64,000 bases of DNA from Psettodes erumei (Eukaryota > Chordata > Actinopteri > Pleuronectiformes > Psettodidae). Numbering within the stretch: the stretch's first letter is position 1; every line of letters begins with the position of its first letter. The position numbers were made by a program, and so were the translations under genes. The stretch lies in the NCBI GenBank assembly GCA_016785225.1, contig JAFBJZ010000228.1, positions 1 through 64,000 of the forward strand. Reading direction: 5' to 3'. Below the pieces are notes generated by a model, which saw nothing but the letters and a program-made list of their open reading frames with translations, was not told where the DNA came from and did not search any database. Below are positions 25,401-40,400 of this stretch, piece after piece.

Positions 25401-28400
25401 TCGTCGCTGTTGTCACCACAGTCATCTGTGTAGTCGCAGGTGTAGCTGAGCGGCACGCAGCGGCCATTGTCACAGGTGAAGTCTATAGCTGCGCAGGTGT
25501 GGAAGGCTGTGCAGGAGGAATAGCAGACTGTTGATGCTTTTTCTAAACATGATGCTCACTGTTTTCATATGTGCAAGTTAAATCTGTACTGGTGAGAGCC
25601 ATATTTAACTTCATGTCTTACCACACACTCTCTCCAGCTCGTCTGAGTTATCCTGGCAGTCGTTGTAGCCGTCACACTTCCAACGTGCTGAGATGCAGTT
25701 ACCATTGAGACAGGTGAACTGCTCTGATGGACAGCGCTTCCCTGTATCTTGGATACAGTCTTTGCCGTTGTTGGCCAGGTACCACTTTCCCTGATGAGGA
25801 CATTGGCACTCTGGGCCCAATGGACCTGCAGGAGAGATTAAGGGAGTTCAAGGAATTCAATAATTGAGAAGAACTGAAGAAAACGGAGGAAGTAATTTTT
25901 AAAAATTTAATGTATGTATCTCTATATTGTTTAGGAAGTTCTCCACAGGCTCTGAAGTCTTAGTAAGCAATGCAGTGCCTTGTTCAGGACCACCCACATT
26001 TTCTCTTACCGGGAACACAGACATGACTGCAACCTCCGTTGAACTGTTGACAGGGGCTGGAGCAGCTCTCTTGCTTGGATGCAGCATAAACGTGGATGTC
26101 GTTTGGTCGGTACTGCAGGTCTTGAGCCAGCACCGCAAAGCCAGAGCCATCATCCTTTCTGACCCTAAAGACGCCTCTTTCAGTCCAGTCGGTCCAGAAT
26201 ATGTCCTGCTGGAAGACAGTCAAAGCATACGGGTACCTGGCCCCCTGCACGATTACTTGTCGGTTCCCACCAGTCAGAGTTGCCCGCTCTATCTTGTCTC
26301 TGTGGGAAGAAAGGAGGGAGGAAAGAAGTTGTTAAAAACAAATATTAGCAGTATAGGATCTGTTGCAATACAGTGTATATAAAAGACTGAACATACAATG
26401 AAGCATCAGCCCAGTAGAGCATCCGTTCCTTGTAATCCAGAGACAGGCCATTGGGTGTTGTCAGTCTGCTGCTGATGATAGCAGTCCGGACGTTTCCGCC
26501 CAGTGTGGCCCTCTCAATCTTAGCTGGGACACCCCAGTCAGTCCAGTAGAGGTAACTAGGCAGAAAGAGCAGAGGTGGAGAAGTGAGGCAAGGTGATATA
26601 TTTTAATGAAGTTCATGCCACTAAACCAGCTCTAATCTCTTGACATTTGCTAATGAAATGGTGGTTGGTTTTACCCATAGCAGGGGTCAACAATGATGCC
26701 TCGAGGACGGTTTGCATGAGCAACGATAGAGCGATTCATCCCATCCAGGCCTATGGACTGGACATTGCGGCTATAGTAATCAGTGAAGTAGAGACGCTTG
26801 TTGACCCAGTCATACGCCAAACCCTCTGGATCATCCAAGTCTGTGCGGTATAACATAGAGGAGAGGATATTAAAATAATAGGAAGCCTAAATAACAATTA
26901 GATCATGAGGGACATGGAATAAAGAGTCAGGCTTAGAGAGGAGAGAGAAGACAAACATGTCGCACAGTGCTATTCTACAATGTGAACACAGTGCCAATTA
27001 ATGCTAAACTCACTTGTCGCTATATTGACAGGGGGGCTGGTGATGGATGTTGTAGTGATGAAGCCAAGCCTGCTTCGACCAATCCCCATATACTGGGTGA
27101 AGAAAATTCGCTTCTCCTTGAAGTCATAATCCAATGCCATCAAGTTGTAGCCCAAGTTCACCGCTGGATAGGGAATGCTGTGATCTGCTGGGTCTAACCT
27201 AAGGCTATTCAATGTGTAGTCTGTGGTGAAAACAAGAAACTCTTCATGTCCGTAACCACATGTTACTCCATTATTAAGGAGTGACCCGTGTGCACAACCA
27301 CATTTAGGTTTCTCCTGGCCTGGCATGGCAAAGCAGAGCTGCTGGCAGCGTCCATTATCTTCTTGACATGGATTAAAGGCCACCAGGTTGGCAGATGTGG
27401 GCTGGACGTGAGCATCAAAAATGGTGACATCCATCAGCCCATCAAGGTTGTCTCGAATGACCTGGTAACATTGTAAATAGTTACTTTGTTATCCAGTAGC
27501 ATAGGCATATAACACTGACAACAGGATTTACAAATGCTTACCTCTGGCTGGTCAGTATTTGCTGCATCCTTACTGGCCTGGAAGAGCTTCCCAAGCTTTT
27601 TATCCACCCACAGCATGTAGTTTCCAAATATAGCCATTCCTGTCGGAGATGGATACCGACTCCCATACCTGATAACCTGCCTCTGTGTGCCATCTGTGGC
27701 CATGCGGGAGATCATATCAAGAACGTCATCGGTCCAGTAGAGGAAGTCATTGGTATAATCAACAGTAAGCCCACGAGGTGAAGCAAGGCTCTCTGAGGCC
27801 AACACTGTGCGGTTGGTGCCATCCAGCAGGGCTCTCTCAATCTTGGGTGTTTGGCCACCATCAGTCCAGAACAGGTAGCGCAGCTTGGGGCTGACAGCCA
27901 GGTCGCGGGGCCTGTCCTGGGAGGACTTCAGGAGAATCTTTCGATAGGTTGTGTTGATGGCCACCACCTCCAGGAAGGTCTCACTCACAAAAGCATTGGT
28001 GAAGTATAAGTTACCTGAAGAAGTGAAAGGCAAAATGTGAGCGAAGAGACTGCTAACATCAGAGAGATTCACAGCAATTGTGCTTGCAGCACTAGGGTAA
28101 CATGGTTTTAGTTCTGAATTAATCCAATACACAAATGTTTCCTTGCTCCTAATGCCTCTTTGTAAAGATAATGGATGAATGAAGGAATGGTTGGATGGTT
28201 GAGTGGCTTCATACCAGCAACCCAGTCTACAGCGAGGCCCTGGATGCCTCCTTGTCCAATGCCTGATGTGATTACGTTGCTGTAACCCCCTCCATCTGTT
28301 TTGGCCTTGAAGATGCCCCTGTACAAGGTGGCAGTGGAGTTATCAGTAAAGTACAAAAAGCCAGATTCAATATGGAGGTCCAGCTTGCCCTTAATGGAAT

Positions 28401-31400
28401 ATGAGGCTACAAAAGACAAAAAAGGCTTCTTTTAGTAACTCATAATTTGCAATTTATAGCCAGCAATTAAGAGAAAATGCTGTATAATGCCCAAAACAGA
28501 CTCAAACATAAAGCAGAAAAATAGGAATTTGACATACGTCCACCAACAGGCACCATAGCCTCAGAGTGGTCTGAGCTGTTTATGTGGAAACCACGGATGT
28601 ACTTGGGGGTGGAAATAATGGCGAAGGATTCATAGTGTTCACAGCGGGAGCCATCTTGAGAGGGGTTAAAGCCAGTGGTGCAGGCACAAGTCTTTTGATT
28701 GTCTGGTTTGGGCAGACAGAGGTGGGGACAGCCCCCATTGTTGGAACTGCAGGCATTAGTAGTTCCTGCTGAGTCTGAGGTGGGAGTGAGAAAGACCATG
28801 TTACTATAATGCAAGTGGACAACTGAGTAACACTGAAACAAGGGAAAGAGGTTGCAATGTTTTGCATACCTAAGTGAAATCAGAAAAGAGAGAGATATTA
28901 CATTTTTTTAAATCATAAGGAGTACAGTGCTAAAAGGCTTTATCAACACAACAAAATGAAAAGATGAAATACAAGGGGTGCTCCATCCTGCTGTGTGCTG
29001 TCCTTGAGGAGGACACTAAGCTCCTACTCGCACACTGACTGGCAATAATTACCTGCTGCATAATAAACAGATGAAAAACACCACAAAGCTCAAGGACAGA
29101 CAGCTGGACTAAATTAAAAACCAGTGAGTCCACATACTGTCTCTGGCGTGCACTTTGAGAGCACGCAGGCCAGATAAGCCGCTCCTCATCACCACCATAT
29201 TAGTACCGGTGTCCTTGTCCACCCTCTCAATGACCTCGTAGTCAAGGTCGGTGTAGTAGAGGTGGTTCTGGTAGATCGTCAGCCCCCACGGATGGGACAG
29301 ACCACTAACCACTGTCACCCGACTTACTCCATCCATGGTGCCACATTCGATCTGGGCAAAAAAGGAAAGAGGGCAAAGAAGTTGCACAAAGATGTTGAAT
29401 CAGAGCTGTTAAGAAGATGAAATTGTTAGCTTAATATTTCAACAAAAGGTGACATAACAACATGAATCAATTTCTTATTTGTGTAGTAGTATAACAGATT
29501 GGTCAAAGTTTGGGAAACTAGCAGAAAAGAAAAGGTGGTGTATACATTACATATAATATAAACATACCACTCCTGAGCCTGCCACACCCCAGTACAGTTT
29601 CCTGGCAGAGATGTCAGCAGCAATGAATCCTATGTTCACCATGTTTCCCGTGAAGAGGTTCCTGAGGTTGCCTCCATCCATGTCAGCACTGCCAACTTTT
29701 GGAGGAACTCCACTGTCTGACCCCTTGTCTGTCCAAAACAATTTGCTGTGAAGGGAAAGTGCAAAAGTGACAATGAGATGAGTCATTTGTTTAGCTCTAA
29801 ATATGTCTGGCCCCAAAAACTTAATTATTATTTTTTTTTATTTTTATCCATGGTTTTGATCTATTGCTTTCTTTCTTCAACGAACTGATGCCTTTACCCT
29901 TGGCTTGGATACAGAGCTATTCCAACAGGTTCTCCTATTCCCTCAGGTTTGCCGGTGGAGGTGATGAGTGTTTTCCTGTAGTGCTGGTCTCCATCCACAC
30001 GGATTACCTAAGTGAATTGTTAAGTTTTGTGTATTAACTTGCACAATGACAAACCAAATGCAGAAAATAATAATAAAACATATGTAGAATATGAAATGCA
30101 CATTTAAAGAGACTAAACAAATATATAGTCATAATTTTGCCTTGCCTTGTCATCTGAGGATAGTTTTAACAACAATGGGTTCTATTTTTTGTCTCTGAAG
30201 GTGTTTACCTCTATAGCTTTAATGGTGGGATTGGTGTAATACATTATTCGGCTCATCCAATCAAAAGCCAGACCTGACGGTGAACCCATGAAAGCAGCTG
30301 GAGCAAACTCAGACCTGTTGGTACCACTGGTTTTGACTCTCCATATAGAACCCTGATATTAGAGCCAAATCAGACACCATGCATCAAAACAAATATACAC
30401 AAGTGCAAATCAATAACTAACCATACATTTCCATAACATATTGTGGAAATAGTCAACTCATTCTGCAAAGCCTAAACTTTTTTTCTATGTTATGCCAGTA
30501 TAACATGGGATAGGCTTTACTCAATTACCTGTAGTAACCTTTTTTAATCAAAAGCTATCCTTGTATAAAAGTAAGTCATAGCTCATAAAACATTTATCCA
30601 AAATTCAATTTAACTCCACTCCACTCACAATGCTCTGCACCCAATAGACAAACTGCTCCTGGTCATCAAAGTCAATGTCCTGCCCCTGACTGATGCCAGA
30701 CACAGGAGCCATTGCATTGTTTGAGGGGTCAGCAGGGTCCAGAGGAATGCCAAAAATCACCGACTCTCTCACCACCATCAAGAAGGGAGTGTCATCTAAA
30801 ACAGAAGCACATGTGATGAAAGGAACACAACACTCACACAAAAGGGTGCAAAACGGTATAAAATTCTGTCAGTATATATTTTCACAGAATCTCTATAGCA
30901 CTGTAAAAAGAATAAAAGCTACCTTTGATACAAGTGCGTTTATCAGCATCCAGCTTCCAGCCAGACTGACAGTGGCAGGTGTAATACTTGGGTCTGATGC
31001 CTGACAGCAGGCACAACTGACTGCACAGGTGTTCTCTGCATGGGTTGATGGCTGAATACAAAACCACAATGTCACATTCAATCAGACTTAATATGGCATT
31101 TGACATACTATTTGGAGAGAAGTTCTTACATGCACAACTTCAATTTGCCAAGCTTGCTATGTTTTTTTCTAGCTTTAGAAGGCTCCGTTTCTACTCACTT
31201 GATTACAGGAAAGATATACTGTTATCTACCTCCACAACATCAACACACAACATTTTAAGGCACTCAAGAAAACAGATTCACAAGTCTAACTAGAATATAC
31301 CTGTGGGTTGTTTGATGGGATGGTCCATAACAATGCCCATGGGTTGGTAGACATTGTTCATCAGAGTGGTGATGTTGCCACCGTGAAACTTGTTCGTCCT

Positions 31401-34400
31401 CATCACCTTGCTGGTGTAGCGCTCTGACCAGTAGATGTTGTCCTCGAAGATAGTCATACCATGTGGGTGCTGGAGAACCTAGTGTGTGGTGGGCACATAC
31501 AGGGGTGATCTTTTTTTAGACTTTAGTCTAAGCTTAATGACTGGATGAAAGGAATAGATACTTCTCCTCACATGTGTGCAAGGAGAAATAAAGGAAAACA
31601 TAAGAGTTAGAAAAAAAGAAGTTGTCTTTCTATTTCGTTTAATGTTTTGTCACTATGAGTAAAATGTCCCTTTTGTTTTCCCTTTAAATAAAGGCATAAA
31701 ATTAAACCTACCAGGTCACTTGCCATGACCTGATGGCGGTTGTTGCCATTATAGTCACAGTAGTCTATATATTTCAGGTAGGCATCGGCAAAGTAGACCC
31801 TGCGTGTGGTGTAGTCCAGGGCCAGGCCATTGGGCCAGTAGAGTTTAGTGCTGACGATGACTTGTCTCCTGGCTCCATCCATGTCAGCCCGCTCAATCCT
31901 GGGGTTCTGACCCCAGTCTGACCAGAACATCAGGTTGGTGCTGGGAGGAATGAAAATTTAATATGTCTCATGACTGGATGTTCAGGGGCTCAAAGATGTT
32001 GAAGGACACCACTTTATAAAGAATCATGGATCTAAACAAAAACGTCATGTCTTACTAGTTGCGGGGGTCCAGAACCAATCCACGTGGGTTGGTCACATTC
32101 TTAGTGAGGAGGACCTTGCGATAGAGACCATCTAAAGTGGAAACCTCAATGTTCTCCATTACAGAGTCAGTCCAATAAAGGTTTCGAGCAACCCAGTCCA
32201 CAGCTATAGTCTCTGGTACCATCAGACCAGAAGAGAATACCTAAGATAACAGAGACATTGCAAACATGTCTAACACTGATCACAATGAGAATATTGCACA
32301 GATTTGATTTCATGAATCTGTATTTCTCTTACTTCCCGTCTGTCTGTACCATTCCGGTTGGCACTCCATATCTTCTTCTGTGAAGCATCCGCCCAGTAGA
32401 TTCGGGAATTCACGCGATCGAAGTCTAGAGTCACAATGCTTGAACCACTGACCACGGGACTCATCTGAGGTGGCCTTACATTGATCCGGTTGGCAATGAT
32501 TTGGCTACGCTTGGCAACCAGAAGAACAGCTGCTAGTGGGTCTAAGGGCAGAAAAGCATCATGTTTCATACGAGCGTCTTCTGCTTTGTTTGCTTGCATG
32601 TACTGTATGAATTTTAGTATCTCAATACTTTATACTTTTCTGTAAGTTTCTATAAATGCTGCATTTATGGGCTTGTTGGATCCAAATAATTAACTGATAT
32701 CTTGCTTTGTATCACAAACCAAAAAAAATGAACATCTATCCATTATAAACATCCAGAAAAAGGAAAATAATGTTTTCTCTTTATAATACAACAATAAGAA
32801 AATAAATGGTAGCAATATTAAATCAATCTCTTGATGTCATTTGCAATGTGATGCCTGTTGCATACCTGCAGCTTTGCAGGTGCGTCCATTATTCTCTAGG
32901 AGGTAACCATCTGAGCAGTAGCACCTGAAGCTTCCTCTCTCGTTGTAGCACTGCTGGCTGCAGAACCCGGGGATCAGACACTCGTTGACGTCCTCACAGG
33001 TCTTAGAATCGTTGAGCTGAAATCCTGGCGGACAGGTACACTGAGCTCCAAAAGGTCCTTGGACACAGTCGTGACTGCAGCCCCCGTTGTTCAGCGCACA
33101 GTCATCTTGGTCTTCAAGAAATGAAATAACAGCATTAGACAGCTGCATCTATCCTTGCTGACTCTTGATTTGATTTCTGTCAATACCTGTCAGTTAAAAT
33201 CAGTAGTGTTTTGTCATCATAATGTTTCTTTGTCTTCTCTGCAATTGTTTATAAATTTACTTAATATTTAATTTTTAATTTATTCAGTATCCCACTGTGT
33301 GGTAATGTCCTACATGTGCCTCTACATAATGTCTCTGTTACTGTCATTTCTTTGAAATTCTAGTCTTACAAGTATTTTAGATGAGTCTTAAATATAACAT
33401 AAACTCAATCAGGGCAGAAAGAAAGAAATGTTAGAATGGAGAAAGTAAGACAGAGCATAGATTTAAAGAAGCAGAGCATATTTGGAAAATAAGGAAAATG
33501 AAGAGAGAAATGTTTAAAAATCACTTGGTACACAGGCTCCAGTCCAGGGGCCCATAGCTGGTGCTGATTCAGTAATCTATCAAGGATGTCCTGTGTCACG
33601 CCTGGCAACCCTTTAAGCCCTGACCCTGCACTCATGCTCCAGTTTAGAGGTGATATTTCTGAAACTCACTGCAGATAGGTGACTCATCGGCTCCATTGGG
33701 GCAGTCTCTTTGGCCATTGCACAACTTGTCCAGGTCAATGCAGACCTGGTCAGTGGGGCACTGAAACTGTCCAGGTGGACAACTAAATGGTGGGGTGGGG
33801 CAGTTCTGTTCATCACTCATGTCCCGGCAGTCATTGTCTCCATCACACAGCCAATTAGTTGGGATGCACATCTTGTTGGTACACTGGAAGTAGTTGGGTC
33901 TGCAGGTTACGGGAGGGCAGGAGTTGTGTTCATCAGATCCATCCTCACAGTCTGGATGGCCATCACACTCCCATGCGCCTGGTATGCAGAAACCATCAAC
34001 CTGGCACTGGAATTCATCATTGTGGCAGAGGCCTGGACCTCGCGTGGCTGCAGGGGCCACAGACATTTAAAAATTAGTGAAACCGCAGAAGCTTTCTCTG
34101 CGAAGTTTTAGTAACTCACCGTCAGAAAGCTGGAACACCGAACATCAGTGCTGAGGTGTAATTTGTACTATATACATATAATATTGTGTGGATTTTCAAT
34201 GATATTTGAAAATGATATTGTCAATGATATTTTAAAAAGACCAACAATGGAATAATAATTTTAAATGTTGTTTAAATAATTTTATGTTGTCTAATCATTC
34301 ATAATAACATCACCAATAACACTAATGGCATCATTCATTTAGAAGAATATAGCTTAAGTCAGCAGTTGCCAGCTTACGACAGTCTCGTTCATCAGAGTGG

Positions 34401-37400
34401 TCTCTGCAGTCAAACACTCCATCACAGCGATATCTTGAACTGACACACTGGTCCCCGCTGGCACAGGCAAATTCACTGGAGGCACAGGAAAACTCTACAA
34501 TTAAAGAAGAAGGAAAAATATGAGGGAAGAGATATGTTGACAGAAACTGATCTCCACGCTACAGCAAAAATCTATTTTGGAACTCACAAATGAATCCACT
34601 TTGCTCAATAAGGAGGTGTTCTGTTATACATAAAAGATCATCAGAAACAAAACAGTAAAGTTATAGCAATTCCTACCGCAGTTTTTCTCATCAGATCCAT
34701 CCAGACAGTCCTGATCTCCATCACAGACGTACGAGTTTGTGATACAGCGGTGGTCAGGACACAGGAAGAAGGAAGGGGGGCATGTCGTGATGGTTGAATC
34801 TGCAAGTCGCAGATGTGCCAGGTTTTTCGCCAGGAGATTTATAAGATGATATTTGTACAGTCTCATTAAGAGTGAAGTGGCCCACAGCCCCAAACTTACT
34901 GCAGTTGTGTTCATCAGAGCCATCCCCGCAGTCATTGGTACCGTCACACACCCACGCTTTAGAAATACACCTGTTGTTATCACAGGTGAAGGCGCTGGCA
35001 GCACAGGTGGTAGGAAGACGAGTGGGACAGTTAACTTCATCCGAACCATCGCCGCAGTCGTCCATGCCATCACAGTGCCAGCTGGGCAGGATGCAGTGCT
35101 TGTTGTCGCAGGTGAACGCATAGGGAGAGCAGGTTGCTCCTGGTAAAAACATGAGGCAAGCGGCTGAGTTAAAACAACTGTTTCCTCGATAATTTCCTTC
35201 CATTACTCCACAAACACACATATTTTGTATACATTCACCTGTATCTGTGCAGTTGGCCTCATCAGTCTTATCTATGCAATCAATGATCCCGTCACAGCGA
35301 TAAGAGTTGGGCCTACAACGTCCTTCATCACACTCAAAGGCATTGTCACCACAGATGTTGTCAGGTGGGATGACAGAACCGTCCGTGATGCAGTCCCTCT
35401 GATTGCCCTGAAGTTTCATGCCGTAGGGACAGCCACACACTCGACTGAAGGAGGGGGTCGGGAAACAGAAGTGGCTGCAGTGCCCATTCGGCACTGTATT
35501 GCATCGGCTGGTGAACACTAGAAGGAGGAGGAAGAAACAGTACGTGCCATTATAGATCATCATATCTGACACTGCACTCATTTTTTATTCTGGTATGAAA
35601 ATGTGATGTGGATATTATCTTCTTCTCACTCCATTTTGAAACCGCTCTTACCGCCTACTACAAGGAATGTCAATGTTCATGCAGAGTTCTGCGTTAACTT
35701 ACTGCTGTGAAGGTCAGCTGTGTAGGCCTTGATATTCATGATCCCGGTGACTCCTTGTCTGATCATAATGTTTCCTCCTCCATCCCTCTTCCTCATCTCG
35801 AATATCGCTCTGGTCCGTGTATCAGACACATACAGGTAGTCTATATGACAAAAATAGATGGTTAAACGTAGAAAAAATAGTAAAGGTACTCAAAGAATCC
35901 ACATTCTCATTTAATTAATGGGCGTAAACTGCATTAAAGTTGTTTTAGACTATTATATTATGAGCAAGAAATAAGTAACTCTGTTCACCACTGTTTTGGT
36001 TTGAATGGAAATATTCTCACAAATAATAAAGCCACAAATAAACCAGGATAATATCAGGAATAAATTTGATTATTGTGATATGTGTAATATATGAGTGTAC
36101 TTGAATAAGTGGGACAGACAAAGAAACCCACCTGAATAAATTGTCAGAGAGTAGGGTTGAGTAATCTGGCCAATATTGGTAAACGTCTGTCTGTCATTGC
36201 CCTCAATTCCAATGTGACCAATTTGGTCCAAGAGGGAATCCACCCAGTACAGTCTGTCCATCCTGTCAAAGACACATCACAAGTAATTTGTCAGTGGCTT
36301 TACAGTCCTCAAAAATTACACTTTAATATTTTGTCACTATGTGTAATAGCATTTCACTTACATATAGTCCACAGAGAGGCCATATGGCCATCCCAGTGTT
36401 GTGTTGACCAGGGGAATGGCATTGCTGCCATCAGTGAAGCCTCTCATGATGACTGCTGGACGGTACCAGTCAGACCAGAACAAGTAGCTGTCAACATTTG
36501 ATTAGACACACAAGAACACGGATCTGTTTATTGTCAGTCACAAAAGTAAAATGTAATGAAATCACTTTGCCCTGATGTCCTTTAATGGATTATAACCTCA
36601 TTATGGAGGTGTGATGTGTAATTTCCTTGCGCTCACTATCTAGTATAGTATATACCCTGATAAATGTGAATACTTACCCAGCACTAGGATGCACTGCAAT
36701 TCCCTTTGGTTGTCTCAGTCCGGTTACGATGTCTCGTCTAGATTTGTCTGTAACTCTGAAGGCTGCCACACACTTGTAGGTGCTTGTGGTCCAAAACAAA
36801 ACCTTGGAGGTCCAGTCATAAGCCATGGCATCAACTGTCCCCACTCTGTAGCCTGTCAAAATCTGTTGGACTGAAAAAACAGTAACAAACAATGAAGTAA
36901 CAAATTAACCGAACACCATATTTTTCACTACAGAGGCCATTTATTTCCCATATAGGTGCTCACCAGTGCCATTGAGGTTTGACTTATAGACAAGGCCTCT
37001 GGACCTGTCATTGTAAAAAATGGCCCCTTCATTGCCATCAAACTCTACAGCAGAGCCAGAGAAAGAAGCTCCCAGCCCCGTGAGGGGCAAGATAATGTCT
37101 TCCTGGAGGGATAAGTTCAGTGGGACTCCCCGCACCGCAAGAGAGGTGGCCATCAACAAGTAGTTCTTCACCTCTGTATAAAGAGCGACAGTGACAGTGG
37201 TTACTAGCAGGTAATCAGACTCTCTAAAGAATTCAATCATAAATCCCTGCATGTTTTACAATTTGATGTTAGTAAGTAATGGAGGTAAAACTATTTGAGA
37301 AGGAATGTATGAGTCGGAAGTAGGAAGTATGTTATATTAATGCGTACTGTGGCAATTTTGTACAAATTTAAAAATGATAATTTAGGAAAAGTGTAAACAA

Positions 37401-40400
37401 TATTGTAAATGTCATTGTTTGACTGCTTTATGAATAATTAAAACAGATGAATATCGGGCAGCAGAGTAACATCCCAACTCTAAATGATGAAAGGAAACTC
37501 ACTGAAGCAGCTCCGACGGTCGGACTGCAGGTCGTAACCGTGGCGACACTTGCAACGGAAGCCCAGACCGTCATTGTCAGAGCGGTGACTCAAGACACAG
37601 ATGTGCTGACAGCCACCGTTGTGTCTGCCGCAAGGGTTAATTACTGTAAGACAAGTAAGATGTGGTCATTACATGACATCGCTTTTTCAGCTAGCAGAAT
37701 TAAACAAAAAGACACTTGTTTTTAAATGGAGGTCACTGGAAGTGTGCCTGCTTACCAACAGGTTGCAGGACAGGGTGTGAGACTACAACATGGCCTGGTC
37801 TCCTTGTGGTACGATAGAGGAGTGTTGGGTTGCTGCCGTTGAACCGGTTGGCTCTCAACACACCCATCTTTGTCCAGTCAGTGAGAAATACATGGTTTTC
37901 AAACACAGCGATTCCAAAAGGAAGCGGAGTCTGGGTTGCACCATTGAGAACTATTTTCCTGGGAAACAGCAGCACCACAGATTGGCCATCAAGGAGAGTG
38001 CAACATGGATGCATCATTGTTAATTTCTTACTCCCATCAGGTAAGAAGACATCTTCAATGACTGACAACATTTTTACATTTCCAGTGCGGCCTTTACCTG
38101 TCCAAACCAGTGTAGGTGACAGTCTCCACAGTGTCAAAGTGGCTATCAGACCAGTAGACCCTCTGAGTGACAATATCAAGGGTAATTCCTGTTGGTGTGC
38201 CGAGTCTGCTCTTCACCAGCTCTAGGCGATTACTGCCATCCATGAAGGCACGTTCGAGCTTCATCAGTTCACTGGAAATGCCCTTGTCTGTGAAGAACAT
38301 ATAGCTGCGAACAAACAAAGATTACAGAAAGCATGTTATATAAGCTATATGATGCCAGGTCAAGTGCATGTAAAATGTATAAGAACAATAGAATTATTAG
38401 TTCAGGATTAACAGGAGTCACTTAAAATCTTGTACAGTTGCATCTGCTGTATTTTGTATTTGACCACAAATTGGTTAGACTTTATACCCACCCCACTGTC
38501 GGGTCCAAAGCGAGGCCATGAGGTGTCATGAGGTTTTCAGCTACCAGTGTGACCCGATTACCTCCATCAAAGTCGCACATATCAATGCGCTCCACCACTG
38601 CCTCTAAGACATAGAGCTTGAAGTTGACCCAGTCCACAGCGAGGTTCTGGACACTCTGGACTGCAACAGTCAGAATCTCCTTAATGTTACCCCCATTATA
38701 GTTAGTAGAATATACCTGGAAATGGGTTAGAAAGAAAGGTTTTTCAAGGGGTGCGGCTCAGATATACAAGTGATGCAATGCAATCACATGAAGAAGCAAC
38801 AACAAAGGCAAAGGAGAAAGAAACCTGCTACCACACAATGATCCAGACTGACCTTTTTGGTGTATGTATCACTCCAGAAGACTATGTCGCTGTGCCAGTT
38901 GTAAGCCACTCCAAAAGCATATCCTTTGCCCTGGGATGGCACTAATGTTCTGACAAAGCGTCCATGTATATCAGCCAGCATCACCTCACCCCCGTTTGTG
39001 AAAATGAGTTGGGGCAGTCCAGCTGGAAAACACAAATACCAGACCTTAGCAGTTAATTTATTTCAAACTGGCAAACATACCACAGATTGTTATACTACAC
39101 ACACAGTTATGTGTGTACACACACTACTGCGTTATGTGTGTACTGTACCTGACACATTGGCTTTGCACACATGACCCTGCTCCAAGAAATATCCATCAGC
39201 ACAGCTGCAGTAGTGCGTCCCAGGACGATCTTCACATAGCTGATCACAGATCCCCCAGATCTGACAGTCATTATAGTCTGGGCAATAAAATAAACTGCCA
39301 ATTTACATTTTTCAGTCTTTAGGGTGAGGACAGCAATGTACAATCAAGCTAACAATTTTAGTTTTTTTTAGGCTGACTCAAATTAAAAGTAAAAACAAAG
39401 ACACCATTTGGCCTAGGGCTTTTCTCTTTTCATCAGTTCAAGGGAAGAAAGACACTGAATTGCAAACAAATATGATATATGGTACTTACCTACACAGGAA
39501 CGACTGTCATTGGCTACAATGAAACCATCAGGGCAGTAGCAAGCACCACCTTGTGGAGAAGGGTGGCAGAGGAACTCACAGCTCAAGGTGGAGCACTGAT
39601 CCAGGCCTGCCAGTACAGATAAAAGAAACCAACATCATAGTAAAATCGAAGTCTGGTCAGTCACGGTTTCTACTTGTGACTATCATCATCTACCCAGCTA
39701 ACTGCCAGAACTTAATTATCTGTATCATAACTTGCATCACAGCCATCAGTTACTGAAAATTACCAGAAAAAAATTAATGTTAAACCAGCTGTGTGTGTGT
39801 GTGTGTGAGGGGGGTGATAAGGAAGTCAAAGGTTATGGTATGTTACAGTCTGAACAGCTGACTTCTGAGAAAAATTTATGAGTATGATACTTATAATGTC
39901 TAAAACCCTTGCACCTAGATTTATTGCCCTATGAAAGTGCTGCAAGTGCATGCCATCCTAAAATTTTACAATTTCTCTCTAAGGCAAAATTTAATTCAGC
40001 TCATATGAATGTAGTTCTGTTTGTTTCGACTGAGGCTATTTTCACTGGAGGCATACAGGCAAATATAAACAGGCACATATAGCAGCATTATTGCAAGTAT
40101 TTGTGGTTTTAGAGTGGAATTCATATGCAATTTTATAAAAGCCTTGCGAAAAATCTATATTTGTGTGACTTACTGCAGGTTTGCTGTGCTATGGTGGTGG
40201 TCTCATCAGTTCCTCCAGGACAGTCAGCTTTGTTGTCACACACTTTGCCCACTGGTATACATACTGTTGAGCCCGGGCATCCCCACTCACCAGGATAACA
40301 GTCCCGAGAGTTACTTTCTAAAAATCCCAGAAACACTTTTAATTACATTATAAATTGGAAATATCTCCACGTGCTAAAAAATTGTAAAAGGAAAAGTTTT